DNA of 64,000 bases from NCBI RefSeq assembly GCF_029784135.1, contig NC_073746.1:74949542-75013541 (forward strand), in the 5' to 3' direction. The notes below the pieces were generated by a model. That model was not told the origin of the DNA. It worked only from the letters and a program-made list of their open reading frames with translations, and did not search any database. Below, in pieces: positions 23,788-35,444 of this stretch (position 1 is the first letter of the stretch; each line of letters starts with the position of its first letter). The stretch comes from Toxorhynchites rutilus septentrionalis. Lineage: Eukaryota > Arthropoda > Insecta > Diptera > Culicidae. The position numbers and the translations under genes are program-made.

Positions 23788-25067
23788 TTAGGCTGTCAAA
23801 AAAGTCCTGCGGTATTTTTTTTGAATTTTCATTTGTTCATAAAATTAGTTACAATCATCTGTTTTAAGTCAAATATGCGCCGTTTTGTTCGATGACTTGT
23901 TCCCAACGAGATGCCAACTTCATAATACCCCTGTTATAGAAGCTCGCTTCCTTATTGGCAAAAAAACTCGGATAGCCAATTTTCACAGGCCTCTTTTGTG
24001 GCTAACTTCTGACTACCTAGCTCGTTCGCCATGGACAAAAACAGGTGGTAGTCCCTTGGTGCAAGGTCCGGACTATACGGCGGATGCAAAAGAACCTCCC
24101 ATCCGAGCTCCCGGAGCTTCTGGCGCGTCACCAAAGAAGTGTGTGGCCTGGCGTTGTCCTGATGGAAGACAATGCGGCCTCTGTTTATCAAAGATGGCCT
24201 CTTCTTCATGAGTGCTACCTTCAAGCGGTCCAGTTGTTGGCAGTACAGGTCCGAATTGAGCGTTTGGCCATAGGGAAGCAGCTCATAATAGATTATTCCT
24301 TGACAATCCCACCAAACACACAGCACAACCTTCCTGGCCGTTAATGAGGGCTTGGCCACCGTCTGAGCCGCTTCAGCGGGCTTCGACCACGACCGTTTGC
24401 GCTTCACGTTGTCGTAAGTGACCCACTTTTCATCGCCAGTCGCCATCCGCTTCAGAAACGGGTCGATTTTGTTGCGATTCAGCAGCGATTCACATGCGTC
24501 GATACGGTCAAAGATGTTTTTTGCGTCAACGTGTGTGGCACCCATACATCGAGCTTCTTTGTAAATCCAAGCTTCTTCAAATGGTTAATAACGGTTTGAT
24601 GACTTATCCCCAGCTCTTGGCCGATGCTACGGCTGCTACTATGCCGGTCTTTCTCGGCTAATTCAGCGATTTTGTCGCAATTTTCGACGACAGGCCTTCC
24701 GGAGCGTGGCGCATCTTCGACGACCTCTACACCAGAACGAAAACGTTGAAACCTTCGTTGTGCGGTGGAAATGGAAACTGTATCGGGTCCATAAACTGCA
24801 CAAATTTTATTGGCAGCTTGAGATGCATTTTTGCCTTTGTCATAGTAGTACTGTACAATATGTCGGATTTTCTCTTTATTTTGCTCCATATTTGCGACAC
24901 TATAACTCACGAACGACTTAACCAAACAAAACACTGTCAAGGACTATATTATAGCAAATACCTTTCCAACAAGCTATAATATGACTCGATACAATGAACT
25001 ACAACTAGAACTACGCGCTTACAACGACACCTCGCGGAAATACCGCAGGACTTTTTGACAGCCTAAT
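23788..25067 (-). mobile_element. mariner transposon, 1,280 bp, both ends present
   Basis: Both ends read TTAGGCTGTC inward, and the terminal inverted repeats of about 29 bp differ by one A in a homopolymer. The element is flanked by TA on each side (23,786-23,787 and 25,068-25,069), the normal mariner target duplication. The length is typical for a complete mariner. The transposase lies on the minus strand and is broken twice. Confidence 0.9.
23864..24889 (-). pseudogene. mariner transposase, full length but with two frameshifts
   Basis: The start ATG is at 24,889 and the expected stop is at 23,864, giving 342 codons, which matches the roughly 345-residue family size. The N-terminal helix-turn-helix region (MEQNKEKIRHIVQYYYDKG) is followed by the linker motif WVPHTL and a catalytic core. 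That core has WVTYDN (first Asp), FHQDNARPHTS (second Asp) and YSPDLAPRDYHLF (third Asp), with the D34D spacing between the second and third. One A is missing from an A-run near 24,520, and one T is added in a T-run near 23,965. Each shifts the frame. All three catalytic aspartates survive. It would otherwise cut and paste its own element at TA sites in the nucleus. Confidence 0.88.
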
Positions 25068-25069
25068 AT

Positions 25070-25267
25070 ATAGTCGACCTTTTTTTTTCAATAATTATTT
25101 TCAAATCCTATACATAATCGAATCACAAGAAAACATTTTTTTCATTAATGTATAAATGTCAAACATTAATAGAAAAATAGTTTTTTTTTGTAATTCGATT
25201 ATGTATTGGATTCGAAAATTAACGCTGAAAGTGAAATTGCGATAATATATAATCGAGTCCGACCTGT
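25070..25267. mobile_element. Fragment of CAGGTCGGACTCGATTAT-type MITE
   Basis: The right edge reads ATATAATCGAGTCCGACCTG followed by TA, the same terminus as the elements at 10,486 and 29,087. Internal copies of TACATAATCGAATCAC-like sequence occur at about 25,113. The left end was not found, and the mariner lies immediately beside it. Confidence 0.5.
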
Positions 25268-25269
25268 AT

Positions 25270-27680
25270 GTATTCAATTCCCATATCAATACTAGCATAC
25301 AAACATGCAAAAAATAGGACATACACACAGGGCAACGGCCCAGTTAACTCGGTCTGGCAAATGGAAGAAAAAAAACCTTAAATGGAACGAAAGGGAATCG
25401 AAGCCGTCAATTGAAGCGTATAACTTCATATATTACCATGCAAACCAGAATAATAACCAAACAAATTGCATTCGTCTAGCCCGATCCGGCGGCATCCATT
25501 CGCCTTATTGACTAGGAAAACGAATTAATCGATACTCACTTTCCATACGTTCCTCACCCGCACCTCTCTTGGCGTGTGTACATACTTTTACCGAGTTCTT
25601 CAAATGGAGTTTTTCTCTCTCTATCTCTCTGTGTGTTTCGTTTCGCATCACCTCTCCACCGGCAACCCGTGTGATGTATCAGATTTTTCCTTTCTTTGAA
25701 ACGTCGTATTTTGAGCGGCCACACGGCCATTCATATCCACTCCGGGTTGTTTGTAGCCAAGATAGCTCCTAACAACGGCCAAAGCGCCTTCCTACGTGGA
25801 TTTTCACATGTTCGAAACTAATTCTACTGCGCGTCTTCGAGCGGTCGCTCGGTGGGGACGGGGAAGAGGGGGATGCTGTGGCGCGTCGGAGGCAGTCGAT
25901 TTGAAATAAAAATATTTCAAACTTCACAACAGCGGTACTCTCCCGAGTAGGTGAGTGGGAGCCTACGATCGATTACCTATTTATTCAAACGCTGAAAGCG
26001 TTTGGCAGTGCGGAGGAAAATGGTTTCACTCTCCTTTGTGGAACCGATCCCGCGGCATACAAAACGTTTCTCCCGGTCCCAAACGCCCATTTCCTTGCTG
26101 CATCTCACTTTCGACAACGGTTGGTGGGAGCTCTCGGGAGGGGAGAAGGGAACAGGAGGAACAAATCGTTCTGCCTATTCAAATAAACATGAAGACCAAC
26201 CATTTCTCTTGCATAATTTGCTCCAGGATTGCCGCGGTGAAAACTTTGTGGGTTTTTCCACCCGCTCTCGAAAGTGTTACACCAGCCATCGAGGCTGTAT
26301 ATTGCAGATTTTATTGATTTATGATCCGCTGAGTGATTGAATAATTGAGCTGGGAGACTCAGCACTTTTTTCCCTGCGCTGAGATACCTCGGCGTGTCTT
26401 TGTGCAGACCATTAGGCAAGAAATTTTCCCCTTTGGAACGAGTATTTTAAACGAAATCCTCAGCCATAATGCCATCGTGCTCTCGTTAGCATTTTGAAAA
26501 AGCTTCACAGACGGACAGTTTCATGTCACGGGACGCGATATTGTTGCCCATTTGCAACTTACAGACAACTCCAAACTGGCATCAGACGTCATATTGGTTA
26601 GATTTATTGCTGTTAGGCACTCCACGGGACAAAAACTTTCCGGCTGATCTCCCTCGATCGGACACGCGCATATCTCCTCCTCCCAATATAATACATCACG
26701 TCCCGAACAAGATACCGATATGCGATTAGTTTTATCGAAATCAAATACTGCACATTGTAAGCAGCGCTCGGACTGGTCAATTATGCAAATTACTACCTAG
26801 CGATAAGAGTCTGCCCGAGCGAAAATCCCTCAAGCTGCGAACTGCCACAAAAACCGCCAGCAGTTTCTTCCAGCCGGGGAACAGGTTGGCAAATGATCTG
26901 TCAAATGGCTGGCGGCGGGCGGTTTGGTCAGCAAGAAAACCAGAACCCAATTCCGCCGCACGGCAAGTGCTATCGAGGAGTAATCTAATTTTAATTGCAT
27001 TTACAATATAATTAAAATCTTTATCTTTATTAGATCGAACGAACTTCTTGCCCGCGGTTTGATTCCCGCCGCTATGTGCCACCCCAAAGAGGGGGACCTA
27101 ATGGGGGGAGGGTGGTGAATGGGTCCTGTGGCAATTCGGATCAATCCGATTATTGGGCCGGCGCTAGTTTATTTCGCTGCTGGTAACAATTTTAATGAGT
27201 GTCGAACGGCGAAACGAGAGTGGTGTTTTATGATGTTGTTTACAGCTGGTGGCACAAGTGCTACGGGGGATTGAAATTGAAAGTGAAAATGTACAAGATG
27301 GCGATAAGCCTGGGGTTTCGGTGAATTAGGTTGGGAAATTAATTAAATGTTTTGTCCATTCTATTCCGGAGCTGCTCTGTGGCGTAATAGGGGAGTGACA
27401 AAATGGGACCATTCTAGATTCGAATGGAGGCTCCACATGCGGAGGTTTGATTTGGCGATCGCGGGTGGACGATGATTGGCGAAAATCTACCAATGGTGTA
27501 CCGTTCAATTTATCACTCTCTGTGTTGATCCGTACACAGTGTGGTAAACCTTACCGTTTGCTACGTGTATCATATGCAGCAAATTCGCGTAGATGTACAG
27601 CAATTTTCAAGCTATTTTTTTAATACTCATAAAAATATATAGCTCAATTCCATGCAGAATCATCATCGATTTTATTTATA
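25270..27680. other. Unique, GC-richer block, no gene recognised
   Basis: No transposon termini are evident. Open frames overlap on both strands at about 25,955-26,420 with no recognisable domain. A splice-donor-like GTAG|GTGAGT occurs near 25,948. A CCTCC/GGAGG-rich stretch lies near 26,130-26,160. This is likely host intron or intergenic DNA. Confidence 0.35.
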
Positions 27681-27686
27681 CTTCAC

Positions 27687-27744
27687 TAGCTGGCCCGGCA
27701 AACTTCGTCCCGCCAAAATGTATTTTTCGTTATCACAAACCATG
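27687..27744 (+). repeat. Short copy of the CTAGCTG-CCCGGC repeat joined to an I-like LINE fragment
   Basis: CTAGCTGGCCCGGCAAACTT begins at about 27,689 and is followed by about 20 bp typical of this repeat. The sequence then turns into I-like LINE coding sequence (codons for HKPWFK end at the hAT target site, 27,745-27,752). Longer copies of the repeat start at 31,048 and 34,470. Confidence 0.55.
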
Positions 27745-27752
27745 GTTTAAAG

Positions 27753-30713
27753 CAGGGTTTCTCAAAGCGGTCGATATCGACCCCTTGGGGTCGATGACGA
27801 TTTCTTAGGGGTCGACATACACGATAACTAATTTTGGGGGTCGACGAGGACTAAAAATCGACCCCTATTAATTAACGTAAGTTCTTATTACTTCAAGTTA
27901 CTGTATAAGTTGTGTTACGTGAACCAAGTTGTTATAAGAACGAGTAATTTTTAGTAGAAAGTATTATTGTTGTAATTTGTATTAATAATTATAAATTACA
28001 CTTGATATTTGACGACTTTCATGCTAGCTCTTCTTAGGAGTTGGAAGTATCATTTCAGATAGCAGTGAAACGTTGTGGGTGTAAATCTATGGGTCATTTA
28101 AACATCTTTGCATACTTGAAATCTTAAAAAAAAATTAGACTATTTTTTGTAAAAGCCGAAAACAAATCCTAATTATTTACAAATATACATAACTCAAAAA
28201 CTATAAAATCTACAAAATTCTGGTCAAACAACGAAATGTAGAAAATTGTTTAGATTTTCATAAAAAATGCCAAAAATTAAAAAAAAACGTTGAAAAAATT
28301 AGTTTAAAAATTAAAACTCATTTTACTCGAATATGTATTTTTTTACATTCTCAATAAAAATGTATAAATAATCCTTACAATTTCCAACAAGTCGTTCATA
28401 CATCGGCAGATTTTACAGGGAAAAAGTTTCTCCAACAAAAACTTTTTCATGTTTTCTTTCGAAAAAATTACCACTAATCCTATTTTTTTTTTAAATTCAA
28501 GATAGCGATATCGTGTGTTCGACAAAGTTTCAGATGTTATTCAAAAATATGAACTTTCGCCAAAAACGTAAACGTCTTTTATAGTTTCCGGAATATAAGG
28601 CATTTTGTATGAAGACTCCTGAAAAAATAAAGTTTTTCTCGTATCATTTTTGTGTGTAAATTCTCGCGTTTGACATTTTCTTGAAATGTTCCTAAATGTG
28701 AAAAAAAAATCCAGAACATGTAAATCGCGATAATTTATACGTATATTTTTTAATTTTATTTGTTTGACATTTTTTTAATGAAAACCTAAATCAATTCATA
28801 CATTTCATTCCTTAATTAACATTTTGTAGATCGTATAGTTTTTAAATTAAGATTTTACGAAAACAATTGAAAGAAAAGGCTCAATATTTCAGAAAATTTC
28901 GCACAAAAAAAACTATGAGGCATACAAAATTTTAGTCAAAGAATGAAATGTAGGAAATTATTTGGGTTTTCACTAAACAATATCAAACAAATTTAACAAA
29001 AAAAAAACTCCGTTAAAAATAAAAATATATCGAGAATTAAAATTCATTTTTCATGAAAACAACTTTTTTATGTTGAAAAATTACTACAGGTCGGACTCGA
29101 TTATATGTGATTCGATTATATACAATTTTGGACTCGATTATATAAAGTTTGGAATTTTTTTTTTTTTTTATATTTCAAATATGACTTATTTCAAGAAGAA
29201 ATGTAACATTTGTGTAATTTAAGTGGCTATTACTTGTACAATGGGGTAAAATAGTGATTTTTGAAGATTTTGCTTGAATTTTCACCAGGAATTGTTTATA
29301 TTAATATTGCAGCCACATTAAGAAAGACAGAAGTACGGTGTCAAAGAACAAATTGTAGGGCAGTTAGAGAGCTTCAATATAATTGATAGAAACAATCTTG
29401 TTTAATATGAATTTTTACGATGAAATTAATAATAACACATTAAAAATTATTAACTTTTAAGTTTTTCATTTCCAAAACGTTATTAAAATCAACTAATTTT
29501 GATGTTACACTAGTATATCCTGTACTAAATTTTCTCATCTTTTAAATGAAGGCAACAGAATTGTATTCCGTAGCGTACTTTGTAATGTAGAGCCAGTTTG
29601 AGGCAAAAAAGTCCGAAACAAAAAAAAGTTCAATAACTCTGGCATTGTTGAAATTTGAACATATGCGTAGAAGTATTTTTTTAATCAAATTTAATCGTCT
29701 ATCACTTTCTGAGATAATTTGGATAAATTTATTTTTTTCATACGAGAAAGGTGTTTTCTGACTTTAAGGCGATGAATCAAAAATCAAATTCCTTTTTCAT
29801 ATTCAAAAAACCAAAAATACATGCAAAAAAAAACGAAAAAAATTTTTTTTTCTGACTCGATTATATACAGTGAAAAGAAATCAAAAATCGTATATAATCG
29901 AATCCGCGCTGTATTATTGTTTATTTCGTAACAGTTTTATGTATAAATTATCGCGATTTACATGCTCTGCTATTTTTTTCCTATTTGGAAACGTGTCAAG
30001 AAAATGTCAAATGACAGAATTTACACTCAAAAATGATACGAGTTAAACTTTTTTTTTTCAGGAGTCTCTAACAAAAATGTCTTGTATTCCAGAAATTGTA
30101 AAAGATAGAAAGTTGACGTCTTCGACGAAAGCTCATATTTTATAAAATTCTAAAACTTTGTCGAACACACAATATTGCTATCTTGACTTTAAACTAAATT
30201 AGAAAGTTGCTTTAAACTAAATTAGAAAAGTTGTTGTTAGAAAAACTTTTTACCTGTAAAAGTGCCCAACTTCCGGTGTATGAAATACTTATTGGAAATT
30301 GTATCGGCTTTTCGTATATTTTTTTGAGAATTTTAAAAAAATACATTTTTGAGAAAAATGAATTTAAATTTTTGAAATTTAATTTTTTTTCAGCGAAATT
30401 TTTTTTTAAATTTGGTACATTTCATTCTTTGACCATAATTTTGTAGATATTATAGTTTTTGAGTCATTTTTTTAAATCAAGAAAAATGTTTGGCTCTTTT
30501 CAAAAACTATTCTATTTTTTTTTATATTTCAAGTATGCAAAGTTGCTCTATACCATCTGTTTACACCCACATTTCATTGCTATCTGAGTTAATGTTAATC
30601 TTTGAAGCAATAAGTTAATGAGAATTTTTTGAATAAGTTTGGCTATAGGGGTCGATCGCATCACTTCATGCTGGAAAATGGGTCTCTTGCCCAATATAGT
30701 TTGAGAATCCCTG
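27753..30713. mobile_element. hAT-type foldback element, about 2.96 kb, 8-bp target-site duplication
   Basis: The ends read CAGGGTTTCTCAAA and, inverted, CAGGGATTCTCAAA, as in hAT elements. The 8-bp duplication GTTTAAAG is at 27,745-27,752 and 30,714-30,721. The two halves are long imperfect inverted repeats: about 27,753-28,760 pairs with about 29,930-30,713, for example CAGATAGCA-TGAAA near 28,056 with its complement near 30,575. The central loop contains another MITE (29,087-29,911). No transposase frame is present, so it depends on a partner. Confidence 0.75.
29087..29911 (-). mobile_element. TA-flanked CAGGTCGGACTCGATTAT MITE nested in the foldback loop
   Basis: The left end is at 29,087 after TA (29,085-29,086), and the degraded right end (CGAATCCGCGCTG) is at 29,911 before TA. 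The body matches 10,486-11,203 in inverted orientation, including the GTTTTCTGACTTTAA-type and TTTGATTTTTGATTC-type stretches. It is non-coding. It inserted after the foldback element formed, because it lies within the loop. Confidence 0.7.
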
Positions 30714-30721
30714 GTTTAAAG

Positions 30722-31035
30722 GATATAATTTTTCTCGAGATTTTATACGGGTAGTGTGCAGACTCATGTCTAACCATTATTCTTCGAATGCACATCTTTT
30801 TCAAATTAACATTAGTGATAGTAACCTATGTGTGTGTGGTATAGGATATGACGATATTGATCATGTTGTGTGGTTTTGTTCTGAGTTTCAAAATGACAGG
30901 TTATCTTTAATAGAAAATTTTCGCAATAAGAGAATGCCACCTTATTTTCCGATTCGCGACGTTCTGGCTACTCGTAATATCGATGCTATTTCTTTAATTT
31001 ATGATTTTCTCAAATCCATACACTTTCAAATATGA
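30722..31035 (+). pseudogene. I-like LINE ORF2, C-terminal fragment
   Basis: The frame encodes FSRDFIR, CRLMSNHYSS, NLCVCGIGYDDIDHVVWFC and RDVLATRNIDAISLIY, ending at a stop at 31,036. This matches the end of the intact ORF2 protein at 49,540-53,223 (RDFIRTFSRLMSNHC, then CVCGQGYHDIEHVVWSC), but with far more differences than the 38-kb copy, so it is an older or different subfamily. The reading frame continues upstream of the hAT insertion into 27,711-27,752 (HKPWFK). No 3' tail was recognised. Confidence 0.75.
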
Positions 31036-31047
31036 ATATATATGTTT

Positions 31048-32081
31048 ACTAGCTGACCCGGCAAACTTCGTCCCGCCCAAAATTTGTTTTTTTTGTAATC
31101 AATACCTTAAAACATTCACGTTTTCTTACTATGAGCAAGTTCATGGGTCCAATCTTCTATTCGTCCCCGTTGAATTCACTTTTCACTATAAAATTCTTAG
31201 TATTTCTAACAAAACTCAACATTATAATATTCACAACAATTCTCGTTCAAGATTTTTCAACCACTTGCAAATAACATGTTTCTCCGTTACATGGAATAAA
31301 TGTTTTATACAGAAAATATAATAAAATAAAGACAGTCCTTGATCAGAACATTTCTTCCTCGAGTTCAGCTCTTATCAACACATCCGGCGATCCTTTTTTT
31401 GGTATAGATAGAAGAAGATAGAGGAGTGCGTTTCATCACATTAAAATCCATTTCCACTTTCGAACAAAGATCAATTTCGCTAGCGCAAACATCAAATGGA
31501 CTAACAGCACTTGTCACTATGTAATTGTAGAACATATGGGAATTTAATTTTCCGAATTTTCCCTTTTTCCCTTTTTCCTTCAGAGTTTTCCGAAAATTTT
31601 CAATTTTAATGTTTGGTTGGAATATTTTTGGTTGAAATATGTGTAATATTTTTATGGGACCCCCTCATTCCAGAAGCGGGAGGGGTGTCATACCATTATA
31701 GAAACACATCTCATACCCAAACACCCTCACATCCCAAATTGTGCTTGATCAGTTTCCGAGTTATGCAGAAATTTGTGTTTCATTTTTATGACAGCCCACC
31801 CTTAGAGAGCGGGAGGAGTGTATAACCACCATAGAAATATTTATTGCATCATAAAACCTCCACATGCCAAATTTGGTTTCGTTTGCTTGATTAATTCACG
31901 AGTAAATCAGAAATTTTTGTTTCATTTGTATGGCACTTAGAGAGGGGGGTGGAAAACATTTATTGCATCCTAAAACTTCAATATGCCCAATTTGGTTTCA
32001 TTTGTGTGATTAAGTCTCGAGTAATGCGGAAATTTGTGTTTCATTTGTATAGCATAAAAATATATAGTATATAGCATAAAA
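31048..32081 (+). repeat. Dispersed CTAGCTGACCCGGC repeat, copy 1
   Basis: Begins CTAGCTGACCCGGCAAACTT and shares many blocks in order with 34,470-35,440, including ATGAGCAAGTTCATGGGTCC, TGTAATATTTTTATGGGACC and AAATTTGTGTTTCATTTG. The 3' part contains three imperfect sub-repeats of the TTTCATTTGTATGGCA type. No coding frame is evident. The class (SINE, LINE tail or other) could not be determined. Confidence 0.65.
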
Positions 32082-32099
32082 AAATTCATCATCGAATTG

Positions 32100-32496
32100 C
32101 AAAAACCGATCATGTACAATTTGTTTATTGGCCCGAAAAATTACCTGTGCAAAATTTCAGCTTATTCGGACAAGATTTAGGGGTACCTCAAAGCGCCCAA
32201 TGTTTTGATGTTTTGATCCTTGAAAAATCTTCCAAGGGGGAGTAAAGGAAAATTGGAAAATCAAAATTTTGTTTTCGATGCCAAATGTCGTAAAAATGCA
32301 TAAAACGCCGAGATCTGGTGTTATCTCGAAAAATAAATTTTTGGCTGAAAATCGACTTTTTGGGACTTAGCCTGAGAGGCCAAAAAATCAACATTTAGAG
32401 TGCTTTGAGGCACCCCTAAATCATGTCCGATCGAGCTGAATCTTTGCACAGATCACTTTTTGGTCCTATAAACAAAATGTACATGGTCGGTTTTTG
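32100..32496. repeat. Hairpin-forming inverted repeat, arms about 100 bp
   Basis: Positions 32,100-32,200 and 32,398-32,496 are imperfect inverse copies. ACCGATCATGTAC pairs with GTACATGGTCGGT, TTTAGGGGTACCTCAAAG pairs with CTTTGAGGCACCCCTAAA, and AAAATTTCAGC pairs with GCTGAATCTTT. The spacer is about 200 bp. This looks like a small foldback MITE, and a transcript through it would fold into a long imperfect hairpin. Confidence 0.65.
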
Positions 32497-32499
32497 AAA

Positions 32500-33310
32500 T
32501 TTAACATGACCATTTTCGTTGCCACCCTACCGTACATATTTACAAATAGCGATATTAAGACAAAAAAACTTTTTTTTAAGTTTTTCAATTTTGCTCAAAA
32601 TCGCAGTTATTGGTCACCAGCCAAAATATTAGACCCATATTTTATTTTTATATACTCAGTCTTAAAATAGGGGTACAAAAAACGACATTACACTTTTTTT
32701 TAATTTTAAAATTTTTAATTCAAACATTTTTGGCAGTAATCAACAATTTGAAGGATTCCCAACTATGTGTATGTATCATGAGAGTATGGAGAAAAAGGAG
32801 GAGGTGTAGCCCATTAAGGAAGGGGGACTTGATTCTCAATCGAAGCCTGTCAAATACAGCTAATATTTTTATAAAATTATAGTTTTAATCAAACTAAAAC
32901 AGGTAACCCCTCTTAATAAGTAGGTCGTGAAATATATAGTAACTGTCATAGCATTATCAAAAAGAAAAAAGGGTTCAAAAACTGTATTGGCATGTATAAT
33001 TGTTGAACATATTTTTAATTTTGTATATTTCCTATAGGGACTAAAAATTTTCAAAACGCTCCAAATCGCTTCGACGCAAGTCGTCGCAGCAATACTCTTC
33101 AGAATTCGTTAGTATATACCTTAAACTTGAAGAAAAACAAGGACCCAAACCGGGAGCTCCTGGGAGTAAAAAGATGCCAATCAACACACTTGAAATCATG
33201 ATTTTTATTCTTATTTTCTTCTTTTTCTTATGCTTTATCTTCTTATTTTCACCATTCAACCACAAGTTTTTCGGAAAGTCCAATCAAAAATGTTCATAAC
33301 AATATTATAT
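32500..33310. other. AT-rich sequence, nothing recognised
   Basis: A purine-rich A/G stretch lies near 32,785-32,805. No gene or repeat boundary is supported. Confidence 0.3.
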
Positions 33311-33311
33311 A

Positions 33312-34457
33312 AGGTACACCAAGGCAAGTTGAAATTCGGGGTAAGTTAAAAAGGGAATTCATAACTTTTACAAGGAAGGATAGATTGACGTGTTAAAAAT
33401 ATATATAGTAAACATTATTTTTCAACCCACCCTATGACACCCATTGCCAGAATATTGGAATGCTTCAACGCAATCTGTGCCATTGTTAACTTTTCCTTTT
33501 TCTGTGAAATCAAAACTAAACTGAAAAATCTTTTTTCGTGAAGCTCAACCCATGTTTTTTTCAACCCTGGGGCAAGTTGAAACCAGTGAAAATCGACTAT
33601 TTTTTAAACATTGCTGCAAATTCCGGACATTATTTGTCGGTGATTGTTGTATGAATGAATGATGATAAATTAAAAAAAAGAATAATCCATATTTCGTTCC
33701 ACAGTATGTTCTACATAATTTATGAATACACAGACATGATAAAAGTAGAATTTGTTAATCTTGCAACAAGGGGTCGTTTAAATATTACGTAACGCAATTT
33801 TTTTACTATTTTAGACTCCCTCTTCTCTACATAACATAACATGTAACATCTAATGGTCATTTGCATAAAAATGTTTAGATTTAGTTATTTCTAAACTAGT
33901 TTCCACAAGCCATCTCCTCCTGCCTTTTTGAGTACGTTACGTAATATTTGAAAATTTGAATGATCCCATAAACCTTATTAGTGGCCGTTTCAAGTTTCTC
34001 TACTCTGACATGAAAGCGTCTAAAATAGTATTCTTGATGTAATTGTTTCGTATATTAATTCCTAGTATGTAGTTTTCATTTTGCGTATATCAGACTACTC
34101 CTCCAAGTCTCACGTATACCAAAACCCCTTTTTACAATTGTTTATATGTAATTCCTTCAATTTAGTGTTTCATAAATCAGTTCGAGAAGCAAAACCGCAC
34201 AAAAGACTCATGATAGTTCGAGTTTCAACTTACTCCGCTCTCAGGACAAGTTGAAACATTGGATGTGAAAACTAAACATTTTAAAAATTGATATTTTTTT
34301 CAAAACATCCAGTGTGAATCCCTATTTTTTATCGAAAGACATCTGTTATACCTTGTATATGCTGCAAACAGATTTCAATTTAGTGATTTAGTGATTTTTT
34401 AATATAACTTTCAAGTTGAACTTCGAAAATATCGTTTCAACTTGCCCCGGTGCACCT
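33312..34457. mobile_element. MITE with AGGTRCACC termini and TA target site
   Basis: The left end AGGTACACCAAGGCAAGTTG (33,312) and the inverted right end AGGTGCACCGGGGCAAGTTG (34,457) match. TA flanks both ends (33,310-33,311 and 34,458-34,459). The motif GGGCAAGTTGAAAC or close variants recurs inside, near 33,570 and, in similar form, at 34,240. It is 1,146 bp and non-coding. Confidence 0.7.
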
Positions 34458-34469
34458 TACTTATAAGTT

Positions 34470-35440
34470 ACTAGCTGACCCGGCAAACTTCGTCCCGCCA
34501 AAAATTTGTTTTATATTATCAATACCTTCAAAAATTCACGTTTTCTTACTATGAGCAAGTTCATGGGTCCAATCGCAGAACTGTTCATTGATTGATCTTC
34601 TATTCGTCTACGTTAAATTTACTTTTTACTATAAAATTCCTAGTATTTAGAAAAAAACTTATCATTATAATATCAGATTATTTTCAGACACAGTTCTCGT
34701 TCAAGATTTTTCAACCACTTGAAAATAACATGTTGCTCCGTTACATGGAATAAATGAAACACAGAAAAATGATGGAATAAATGAAAATACAGAAAATATG
34801 ATAGAATAAAGACAGCCCTAAATCGAACAATTCCTTCCTCGAGTTCTGCTCTTATCAACACATCTGGCGATTTTTTTTTTTTTTGTATAGATAGAAGAAG
34901 ATATAGGAGTGCGTTTCATCACATTAAAATCCATTTCCAGTTTCGAACAAAGATCAATTTTGCTAGCGCAAACATCAAATGGACTAACAGAACTTGTCAC
35001 TATGTAATTGTAGTACATATTTAATTTTCAGAATTTTCCCTTTTTCCGACATAGTTTTTCGTAAATATTCAATTGTCATGTTTGGCTGGAATATTTTTGG
35101 TTGAAATATGTGTAATATTTTTATGGGACCCTCTCTCAATTCCAGAGAAGGGAGGGGTGTCATACCATTATAGAAACATTTCTCATACCCGAAAACCATC
35201 ACATCCCAAATTGTGCTTGATTAGCTTTCGAGTTATGCTGAAATTTGTGTTTCATTTGCATGACAGCCCCCCCCCCCCCCCTTAGAGAGGGGGGTGGAGA
35301 GTCTAACCACCATAGAAACATTTATTGTATCCTAAAACCACAATATGTCTAATTTAGTTCCAATTACTTGAATAATTCTCGAGTAATGCAGAAATTTGTA
35401 TTTCGTTTGTATGGCAGCCCCCCCTTATATATATAGATTC
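34470..35440 (+). repeat. Dispersed CTAGCTGACCCGGC repeat, copy 2
   Basis: Collinear with 31,048-32,081 from the first base. It ends near TTATATATATAGAT (35,425-35,438). A run of about 14 C's lies near 35,267-35,280 where copy 1 has CCCACCC. It starts about 12 bp after the preceding MITE. No coding frame is evident. Confidence 0.65.
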
Positions 35441-35444
35441 TGAG

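Noticed and set aside
25955..26419. Host coding exon candidates on both strands
   Set aside because: Three overlapping frames on opposite strands, none with a recognised domain; only one weak donor site.
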